A DNA stretch of 29,138 nucleotides, taken from contig NZ_CAUFJQ010000007.1 in assembly GCF_959025735.1 (NCBI RefSeq), positions 1-29,138 on the forward strand, written 5' to 3'. Below the pieces are notes generated by a model that was given only the letters and a program-made list of their open reading frames with translations, did not search any database and had not been told where the DNA came from. Positions 23,038 through 29,138 of the stretch are shown here, piece by piece (within the stretch, counting starts at the first letter, position 1; the number at the start of each line of letters is the position of its first letter). A program made the translations under genes and the position numbers. Origin of the DNA: an uncultured Streptococcus sp. (GTDB taxonomy: Bacteria > Bacillota > Bacilli > Lactobacillales > Streptococcaceae).

Positions 23038-24057
23038 ATGAGCGAACGGACCTATTCTCAAGTCAATACAGGAATCAGCGTACGTGAGGCTAGTTTTGTC
23101 AGTCCCAGTCAGTTCGAGCAGTTGCTTGCAAGTCCCTCAAGCGAGAGCCGAGAAGGCTTGCTACAAGGGACACCCTATGCTCTGGATAGCAAGGAGATCA
23201 AGGATTCATCAGCCCTTGAAGCCCGCCTGATGACAGCCTTGTTGGCAGAATACCAATGGGCTTTTGAGGTAAGCCCTCAGTCAGACCTGGTTAGCCTTTT
23301 TACCTTGAAGTACACCTATCATAATCTCAAGGTTTATCTAAAACACAAGGCGACAGAGCGCAAGTTGGGGCACTTATTGATCCCTATCGGTCCTTATTCT
23401 CTCGATGTGCTCGAGCATTTGGTGGCGACCTTTTCTGCGGAGCATTGTCCGGCCTTTATGGCGGAAGAAGTGGCTGCAACCTGGCAAGAATTCCAAGACT
23501 ATCAGGACTTGCGGGTCCTCGAAATCGGGATGGACTTAGCTTATTTTAAACACCTGAGATGCTTAGGGGACAGCCTAGATCATCCGATTCTGAAGCAGTT
23601 GGTGGACGTGACCATTGACTTTTACAATGCGATTACAGTTAAGCGGGCCTTGGATCAGCAAAAACCGCATAGCTTTATGCACCAATTGCTCTCAGATGAA
23701 GGGAGCCTCAGTGCCCATCAGGTGATCGACCTGCTAGAATCCGGTCAGTGGTTGACCTGGTTTTATCAAGTCAATCCGCTAGAGTACGATCTCGCTTTAG
23801 AGACTTATGAAGAAAAGATGCGCACCGGTCAACTAAAGACCGTAGAGTTGGAGTATTTAGAGAGTTTGGTGAAATTCAGTCTTCTAGACGCTGGCCGTTT
23901 TGAAGTTGATGGACCACTCCCTCTTGTTCGTTATCTTTACGGAAAAGAGTTAGAGGTGACCAACCTTCGTTTGGTCCTCTCTGGTTTGGACAATGGTTTT
24001 CCGCTAGCAGACATCAAAGAAAGGATGAGACCGATTTATGGACAAACAGACCTATAA
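23038..24057 (+). CDS. ntpC: V-type ATPase central subunit C (d)
   Basis: A 339-residue, mostly helical subunit that sits on the K ring and joins it to the central shaft (subunits D and G). Recognised by order in the operon, by length and by family-like stretches such as SLFTLKYTYHNLKVYLKHK and LEVTNLRLVLSGL near the C-terminus. The start is 5 nt after AGGAGG. Its last 20 nt overlap the start of ntpG, so the two rotor proteins are translationally coupled. Confidence 0.93.
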   Translation: MSERTYSQVNTGISVREASFVSPSQFEQLLASPSSESREGLLQGTPYALDSKEIKDSSALEARLMTALLAEYQWAFEVSPQSDLVSLFTLKYTYHNLKVYLKHKATERKLGHLLIPIGPYSLDVLEHLVATFSAEHCPAFMAEEVAATWQEFQDYQDLRVLEIGMDLAYFKHLRCLGDSLDHPILKQLVDVTIDFYNAITVKRALDQQKPHSFMHQLLSDEGSLSAHQVIDLLESGQWLTWFYQVNPLEYDLALETYEEKMRTGQLKTVELEYLESLVKFSLLDAGRFEVDGPLPLVRYLYGKELEVTNLRLVLSGLDNGFPLADIKERMRPIYGQTDL

Positions 24058-24358
24058 GATCGCCGTTGTGGGCAATCGGGACGCCATCCTTCCTTTTCGC
24101 CTGATTGGCTTTCAAACCTATCCGGTCACAGAGCCACAAGAAGCGATCAATACCCTGCGAAAACTCAGTCGGGAAAACTTCGGGATTATCTACCTGACAG
24201 AGGATATTGCTCAGGCTATTCCAGATACAGTGGCTTTTTACGACCAGCAGCTGACTCCGGCTCTGATCCTTATCCCGACCCATAGAGGAACTACGGGACT
24301 GGGCCAACAGCGGATTCGTGATAATGTCGAAAAAGCAGTAGGACAGGATATTTTATGA
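24038..24358 (+). CDS. ntpG: V-type ATPase central shaft subunit G (F)
   Basis: A 106-residue Rossmann-like subunit of the central stalk, called NtpG in E. hirae and F in Thermus and eukaryotes. Family features: KIAVVGNRDAILPFRLIG near the start, FGIIYLTEDIA in the middle, and PALILIPTHRG followed by IRDNVEKAVGQDIL at the end. Its start lies within ntpC, with a ribosome site AAAGGATGAG in the ntpC coding sequence. Its stop overlaps the next gene by 4 nt (ATGA). Confidence 0.94.
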   Translation: MDKQTYKIAVVGNRDAILPFRLIGFQTYPVTEPQEAINTLRKLSRENFGIIYLTEDIAQAIPDTVAFYDQQLTPALILIPTHRGTTGLGQQRIRDNVEKAVGQDIL

Positions 24359-25059
24359 GAACAAATGAATTTGGCCAAGCGATTGGCGATGCACTGCCGG
24401 ATTTTACACCGGGGCGTCTGCCAGCTATTGAGCGGATCGAGGGTCGCTATACCGTAATTGAGCGCCTGTCAAAAGAAAAACACGGGGCAGATCTTTATCA
24501 GGTCTACGGGCCGGACTCTCCAGCAGCGATGTGGACCTTTCTGTTCAAAGGCCCTGCCCGCAATGAGGAGGAGTGGGACCACCTATTAGATGATCTCATG
24601 ACAGCCCAAGGTCGCTTTTACTATGCGATTGTAGACAAAGATTCAGGCAAGGCTTTAGGGACTTTCTCTCTCATGCGGATCGATCAAGCCAACCGGGTGA
24701 TCGAAGTCGGAGCAGTGACCTACTCACCAGCGCTCCAAAAAACACGCATGGCTACGGAAGCCCAGTATCTGTTAGCGCGCTACGTGTTTGAAGATTTAGG
24801 CTACCGCCGCTATGAGTGGAAATGCGATGCCTTAAACCAAGCATCTCGCAAAGCAGCTGAGCGCTTAGGGTTCACCTATGAAGGCTGTTTCCGTCAGGCT
24901 GTTGTTTATAAAGGTCGGACCCGTGATACAGACTGGTTGTCCATCATTGACCAAGAATGGCCAGAAATCAAACATCGACTAGAAGCTTGGTTGGATCCAA
25001 GCAATTTCGACGCCAATGGCCAACAAAAGCAATCTCTAAGAGAGATAGCACAAAAGTAA
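24355..25059 (+). CDS. GNAT N-acetyltransferase inside the V-ATPase operon
   Basis: A 234-residue acetyltransferase of the RimJ/RimL-like GNAT type, transferring acetyl from acetyl-CoA to an amine. Motif-A region VIEVGAVTYSPALQKTRMATEA (the acetyl-CoA loop) lies near residues 120-140, and NQASRKAAERLGFTYEGCFRQ (about 162-182) is the C-terminal family signature. The first 60 residues contain PDFTPGRLPAIERIEGRYTV, common in this subgroup. It overlaps ntpG by 4 nt and ends 33 nt before ntpA, so it is cotranscribed and probably coupled to ntpG. It is not a known V-ATPase subunit. Acetylation of an ATPase subunit is possible but unproven; it may only be a passenger gene. Confidence 0.9.
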   Translation: MRTNEFGQAIGDALPDFTPGRLPAIERIEGRYTVIERLSKEKHGADLYQVYGPDSPAAMWTFLFKGPARNEEEWDHLLDDLMTAQGRFYYAIVDKDSGKALGTFSLMRIDQANRVIEVGAVTYSPALQKTRMATEAQYLLARYVFEDLGYRRYEWKCDALNQASRKAAERLGFTYEGCFRQAVVYKGRTRDTDWLSIIDQEWPEIKHRLEAWLDPSNFDANGQQKQSLREIAQK

Positions 25060-25092
25060 AACAAAGAAACAAAGGATTCCCAGGAGGAATAC

Positions 25093-26883
25093 ATGACTCA
25101 AGGAAAAATTATCAAAGTTTCCGGTCCCTTGGTGGTTGCATCAGGGATGCAGGAGGCCAATATCCAAGACATTTGCCGGGTCGGCGATCTTGGTTTGATT
25201 GGCGAAATTATTGAGATGCGGCGGGACGAAGCCTCTATCCAAGTATATGAAGAAACGTCTGGAGTTGGTCCAGGAGAACCAGTGGTAACAACCGGAGCTC
25301 CTCTTTCTGTTGAATTGGGACCAGGCTTGATCTCTCAGATGTTTGACGGGATCCAACGCCCCTTGGAACGCTTCCAAGAAGTTACTGCCAGTGACTTTTT
25401 GGTTCGTGGGGTGCAAGTTCCAAATCTAGATCGGGACACCAAATGGGCCTTCGAACCAAGCGTGACTGAAGGGACAGAGGTGGTTGCAGGAGACATCGTC
25501 GGTACCGTTCAAGAGACCAATATGGTGGAGCACCGCATCATGGTGCCCTTTGGTGTCAGTGGACGTGTGACCAAGATCGCAGCAGGTTCTTACACGGTAG
25601 AAGAGCCGGTTTATGAAATCGAGCAGGCAGATGGCAGTCTCTTTACTGGTACTTTGATGCAAAAATGGCCGGTTCGTCGAGGCCGTCCCTTTGCACAAAA
25701 ACTGATTCCAGTAGAGCCTTTGGTCACCGGTCAACGGGTCATCGATACCTTCTTCCCAGTGACTAAGGGTGGAGCTGCAGCTGTTCCTGGTCCTTTCGGA
25801 GCTGGAAAAACAGTTGTGCAACACCAGGTGGCCAAGTTTGCCAATGTAGACATCGTAATTTACGTTGGTTGTGGGGAACGTGGAAATGAAATGACGGACG
25901 TTCTGAATGAATTTCCAGAATTGATCGATCCAACGACTGGTCAATCCATCATGCAACGGACCGTTCTGATCGCCAACACTTCGAACATGCCAGTAGCTGC
26001 GCGGGAAGCTTCCATCTACACAGGGATTACCATTGCCGAATACTTCCGCGATATGGGCTACTCCGTTGCCATCATGGCCGATTCGACATCGCGCTGGGCG
26101 GAAGCTCTTCGTGAAATGTCTGGTCGTCTAGAAGAAATGCCAGGGGATGAAGGCTACCCAGCCTACCTTGGTAGCCGGATCGCCGAATACTACGAGCGTG
26201 CAGGTCGGGTCAAGACACTCGGGACCACTGCGCGTGAAGGTTCGATTACCGCCATCGGTGCTGTTTCTCCTCCGGGTGGAGACATTTCAGAGCCGGTCAC
26301 GCAAAATACCTTGCGGATTGTCAAGGTCTTCTGGGGATTAGATGCTCAGTTGGCGCAACGTCGTCACTTCCCAGCCATCAACTGGTTGAGTTCTTATTCT
26401 CTTTACCAAGATGAAGTTGGTCGCTATATCGATCTACATGAACAAATCAGTTGGTCTGAAAAAGTGACCCGCGCTATGAATTTACTTCAAAAGGAAAGTG
26501 AATTGCAAGAAATCGTCCGCTTGGTTGGTCTAGATTCCTTGTCTGAAAAAGACCGCTTGACCATGAATGCGGCTAAGATGATCCGTGAAGACTACCTGCA
26601 ACAAAATGCCTTTGATGAGGTCGATACCTATACCTCTTTCAGCAAGCAGGTGGCCTTGTTGACCAACATTTTGACCTTTGACCAAGAAAGTCAAAAAGCA
26701 CTAGAATTAGGGGCTTACTTCACAGAAATCATGGAAGGAACCGTGGCTCTTCGAGACCGCATTGCCCGGAGCAAGTTCATCCATGAGGATCAGTTGGCAA
26801 CCATTCAAGCCTTGAAAGAAGAAATCGTAGAAACCCTACACCAAATCGTCGCAAAAGGAGGAGTAGACAATGAGCGTGATTAA
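25093..26883 (+). CDS. ntpA: V-type ATPase catalytic subunit A
   Basis: The 596-residue catalytic subunit, three copies of which alternate with NtpB in the head and hydrolyse ATP. Walker A GPFGAGKT (233-240, K239), catalytic GERGNE with E262, DSTSRWAEALREMSGR, and PGDEGYPAYL are all intact, and the bulge (non-homologous) domain between about 115 and 190 is present as in all A subunits. Positions match E. hirae NtpA K238 and E261 by one residue. ATG 25093 follows AGGAGG (25082-25087). It overlaps ntpB by 14 nt. Confidence 0.97.
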   Translation: MTQGKIIKVSGPLVVASGMQEANIQDICRVGDLGLIGEIIEMRRDEASIQVYEETSGVGPGEPVVTTGAPLSVELGPGLISQMFDGIQRPLERFQEVTASDFLVRGVQVPNLDRDTKWAFEPSVTEGTEVVAGDIVGTVQETNMVEHRIMVPFGVSGRVTKIAAGSYTVEEPVYEIEQADGSLFTGTLMQKWPVRRGRPFAQKLIPVEPLVTGQRVIDTFFPVTKGGAAAVPGPFGAGKTVVQHQVAKFANVDIVIYVGCGERGNEMTDVLNEFPELIDPTTGQSIMQRTVLIANTSNMPVAAREASIYTGITIAEYFRDMGYSVAIMADSTSRWAEALREMSGRLEEMPGDEGYPAYLGSRIAEYYERAGRVKTLGTTAREGSITAIGAVSPPGGDISEPVTQNTLRIVKVFWGLDAQLAQRRHFPAINWLSSYSLYQDEVGRYIDLHEQISWSEKVTRAMNLLQKESELQEIVRLVGLDSLSEKDRLTMNAAKMIREDYLQQNAFDEVDTYTSFSKQVALLTNILTFDQESQKALELGAYFTEIMEGTVALRDRIARSKFIHEDQLATIQALKEEIVETLHQIVAKGGVDNERD

Positions 26884-28255
26884 AGAATACCGTACTGTCA
26901 GCGAAGTTGTTGGCCCCTTGATGATTGTCGATCAGGTCGAGGGGGTTCACTACAATGAACTCGTAGAAATCAAGCTCCATGACGGAACAACCCGTCAGGG
27001 ACAAGTCCTCGAAGTCCAAGAAGACAAGGCCATGGTCCAGCTCTTTGAAGGGTCTAGCGGGATCAACTTGGAAAAAGCCAAGGTTCGCTTTACCGGACGT
27101 CCCCTAGAACTCCCTGTGTCTGAAGACATGGTGGGCCGCATCTTTAACGGGATGGGCAAACCGATCGACGGTGGTCCAGAGATTATACCAGAGAAGTACT
27201 TGGACATTGATGGACAAGCCATCAATCCTGTTTCACGGGACTATCCGGATGAATTTATCCAGACAGGGATCTCAGCCATTGACCATTTGAATACCTTGGT
27301 TCGGGGCCAAAAACTCCCAGTATTCTCAGGTTCTGGTCTTCCTCACAAGGAGTTGGCGGCCCAGATTGCTCGTCAAGCGACGGTTCTTAATTCGGAAGAA
27401 AACTTCGCCGTGGTCTTTGCGGCTATGGGAATTACCTTTGAAGAAGCCGAGTTCTTTATGAACGACCTGCGGGAAACAGGGGCGATTGACCGCTCTGTCC
27501 TCTTCATCAACCTAGCCAATGACCCAGCTATCGAACGGATTGCCACTCCTCGGATCGCCTTGACTGCTGCCGAATATTTGGCTTATGAAAAAGATATGCA
27601 CGTCTTGGTCATCATGACGGATATGACCAACTACTGTGAAGCCCTTCGGGAAGTATCTGCTGCCCGCCGGGAAGTTCCAGGACGTCGGGGCTATCCAGGT
27701 TATCTTTATACTAACCTCTCAACCCTCTACGAACGTGCAGGCCGCTTGGTTGGAAAGAAAGGATCTGTGACTCAAATTCCGATCCTCTCCATGCCAGAAG
27801 ATGACATCACCCACCCCATCCCTGACTTGACAGGTTACATCACAGAAGGTCAGATTATCCTGTCCCGTGATCTCTACAACAGTGGTTACCGCCCACCGAT
27901 CAATGTTCTTCCATCCCTTTCTCGTTTGAAGGACAAGGGTTCTGGTGAAGGCAAGACTCGGGAAGACCATGCGGCGACCATGAACCAGCTCTTTGCGGCC
28001 TATGCCCAAGGAAAACAAGCCAAAGAACTGGCTGTAGTGCTTGGGGAGTCTGCCTTGTCAGATACTGACAAGCTTTATGTCAAATTTACCGACCGCTTTG
28101 AGCAAGAATACATCAACCAAGGCTTTACCACCAATCGGACGATTGAGGAAAGTTTGGATCTCGGTTGGGAACTCTTATCCATCCTTCCACGAACAGAGCT
28201 CAAACGGATCAAGGATGAGATGATTGACAAGTATCTGCCAAACAAAGAGGGCTAG
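26870..28255 (+). CDS. ntpB: V-type ATPase regulatory subunit B
   Basis: The 461-residue non-catalytic head subunit. It resembles A but its P-loop region has SGSGLPHKELAAQI in place of GxxGxGKT, as expected of B subunits. GYPGYLYTNLSTLYERAGR, and YRPPINVLPSLSRLKD with the arginine that reaches the catalytic site of A, are conserved. The start lies inside ntpA with AAAAGGAGG upstream (26853-26861), giving coupled synthesis of A and B as needed for a 3:3 head. Confidence 0.97.
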   Translation: MSVIKEYRTVSEVVGPLMIVDQVEGVHYNELVEIKLHDGTTRQGQVLEVQEDKAMVQLFEGSSGINLEKAKVRFTGRPLELPVSEDMVGRIFNGMGKPIDGGPEIIPEKYLDIDGQAINPVSRDYPDEFIQTGISAIDHLNTLVRGQKLPVFSGSGLPHKELAAQIARQATVLNSEENFAVVFAAMGITFEEAEFFMNDLRETGAIDRSVLFINLANDPAIERIATPRIALTAAEYLAYEKDMHVLVIMTDMTNYCEALREVSAARREVPGRRGYPGYLYTNLSTLYERAGRLVGKKGSVTQIPILSMPEDDITHPIPDLTGYITEGQIILSRDLYNSGYRPPINVLPSLSRLKDKGSGEGKTREDHAATMNQLFAAYAQGKQAKELAVVLGESALSDTDKLYVKFTDRFEQEYINQGFTTNRTIEESLDLGWELLSILPRTELKRIKDEMIDKYLPNKEG

Positions 28256-28258
28256 CCT

Positions 28259-28882
28259 ATGGCACGATTAAATGTAAAACCAACTCGGATGGAGCTTAAT
28301 ATTCTCAAAGAGCGCCTCAAGACAGCAACCCGGGGGCACAAGTTGCTCAAGGATAAGCGGGATGAACTTATGCGCCGTTTTATTGAAGCTGTGCGAGAGA
28401 ATAATCGTCTGCGCCAAAAGGTGGAGGCAGCGCTGGTGGGCAATATGCAAGATTTCGTGATGGCCAAGTCCTTAGAGAGTGACCTTATGGTAGAAGAAAT
28501 CTTCGCTGTACCGACTCGAGAAGTGATGCTCCATATCGAGGAAGAAAATGTCATGAGTGTGCGCGTGCCCAAGCTCCATGCCCGTATCGATAATCCATAC
28601 GGAGATGATGAAGGGGACGTGGTTTATAGCTACCTCGCCTCCAACAGTCAAATGGACAGCACCATCCAAGAAATGGGGGATCTACTCCCAGATTTGCTCA
28701 AGTTAGCGGAAATCGAAAAAAGCTGCCAACTCATGGCAGATGAAATCGAGAAAACCCGCCGTCGAGTGAACGGACTCGAGTATGCGACCATCCCAGACCT
28801 CAAAGAGACTATCTATTATATCGAAATGAAACTCGAAGAAGCCGAACGCGCCAACCTCGTCAGAATCATGAAGGTAAAATAA
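28259..28882 (+). CDS. ntpD: V-type ATPase central shaft subunit D
   Basis: The 207-residue central axle, two long antiparallel coiled coils that turn inside the A3B3 head. The N-terminus ARLNVKPTRMELNILKERL and the C-terminal stretch RRVNGLEYATIPDLKETIYYIEMKLEE are family signatures. It begins 3 nt after the ntpB stop. It is the last gene of the operon: ntpH and ntpJ found at the E. hirae locus are not present in the window. Confidence 0.95.
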   Translation: MARLNVKPTRMELNILKERLKTATRGHKLLKDKRDELMRRFIEAVRENNRLRQKVEAALVGNMQDFVMAKSLESDLMVEEIFAVPTREVMLHIEEENVMSVRVPKLHARIDNPYGDDEGDVVYSYLASNSQMDSTIQEMGDLLPDLLKLAEIEKSCQLMADEIEKTRRRVNGLEYATIPDLKETIYYIEMKLEEAERANLVRIMKVK

Positions 28883-28908
28883 GATACATCAAGATACAAA
28901 GCCGTTAA

Positions 28909-28985
28909 ACAACTCAAAGGAAAATAGGAAATCCAAGGACGAAGCGCCAGCTTCTAGTTGGATTTATCTTTTTCCAAAGAGTTGT
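28909..28985. repeat. Long imperfect hairpin after the V-ATPase operon
   Basis: Four nested paired arms: ACAACTC/GAGTTGT (28909-28915 with 28979-28985), GGAAAA/TTTTCC (28919-28924 with 28970-28975), AAATCCAA/TTGGATTT (28929-28936 with 28958-28965) and GAAGC/GCTTC (28941-28945 with 28950-28954) around a GCCA loop. It could be a repeat-derived element, a mRNA 3' end or part of a small RNA; no coding frame is seen. Confidence 0.6.
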
Positions 28986-29017
28986 AGGCGTGTTCAGTTG
29001 CTTTAAAAAGACAAGAA

Positions 29018-29053
29018 CCTCATCGAGGAACCGCTCCTTGATGAGGCTTTTTT
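29018..29053 (+). terminator. Terminator of the V-ATPase operon
   Basis: CCTCATCGAGGA (29018-29029) pairs with TCCTTGATGAGG (29035-29046), one G-T pair, with a 5-nt loop and a T7 run. Confidence 0.92.
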
Positions 29054-29089
29054 ACGCCCTCGCCCTCTTCTTCCACCACCCTCTTTTTA

Positions 29090-29135
29090 TGTTACTAGTT
29101 TGTAACAATGTGACAAGAAAGACGAAATGTTACAA
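29090..29135. promoter_or_regulatory. TGTTAC/GTAACA half-site cluster at the right edge
   Basis: TGTTAC (29090-29095) and GTAACA (29102-29107) form a dyad with a 6-nt gap, and TTGTAACA (29100-29107) also pairs with TGTTACAA (29128-29135). This looks like an operator for a gene just past the window; the regulator is unknown. Confidence 0.4.
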
Positions 29136-29138
29136 GAA

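Noticed and set aside
1..29138. tRNA, rRNA, insertion sequence or prophage genes
   Set aside because: No cloverleaf or rRNA-like segment, transposase motif or phage gene was seen; the operons are intact and ordered.

Overview
The window looks like a chromosomal segment of a viridans-group Streptococcus (sanguinis/mitis-like). The basis is the 332-residue streptococcal-type RuvB, the 883-residue AdhE, the strong AGGAGG ribosome sites, the extended -10 promoters (TGnTATAAT), the CcpA (cre) and Rex operators, and a sialic-acid (nan/sat) operon beside a V-type ATPase (ntp) operon. I cannot fix the species from sequence reading alone. Nearly all genes lie on the + strand; only the nan regulator is on the - strand.

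Layout. 1-333: a terminator, then an unusual array of repeats whose stems covary. 334-4729: ruvB (apparently leaderless), a nucleotidyltransferase-like pseudogene with one nonsense codon, then a low-molecular-weight protein tyrosine phosphatase, a membrane-anchored MORN-repeat protein and an OatA-like acyltransferase. 4730-7783: adhE behind a 400-nt control region with a cre site, a near-perfect Rex operator and extra Rex half-sites. 8093-9292: a compact three-gene cassette of small helical proteins that I do not recognise, closed by its own terminator. 9454-11051: a zinc alcohol dehydrogenase (cre plus Rex-like control) and a small membrane protein (cre control).

11145-19289: the sialic-acid catabolic operon nanE-satA-satB-satC-yhcH/nanQ-like-DUF624-nanA-nanK under a promoter whose -35 lies in a cre site, followed by convergent nanR (RpiR family). 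Imported sialic acid (SatABC) would be presented in the right anomeric form (YhcH/NanQ), cleaved by NanA to ManNAc and pyruvate, phosphorylated by NanK and epimerised by NanE to GlcNAc-6-P. No sialidase, nagA or nagB is present here.

19499-28882: the V-type ATPase operon ntpF-I-K-E-C-G-[GNAT acetyltransferase]-A-B-D. The K subunit keeps every residue of the known Enterococcus hirae Na+ site, so a sodium pump is likely. An acetyltransferase gene is inserted between ntpG and ntpA with a 4-nt overlap. The window ends with a long imperfect hairpin, a strong terminator and a set of TGTTAC/GTAACA half-sites that probably belong to the next gene.

The best candidates for something undescribed are the three-gene helical cassette (8093-9292), the covarying repeat array before ruvB, and the acetyltransferase built into the V-ATPase operon. 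None is proven to be a new system by sequence alone.
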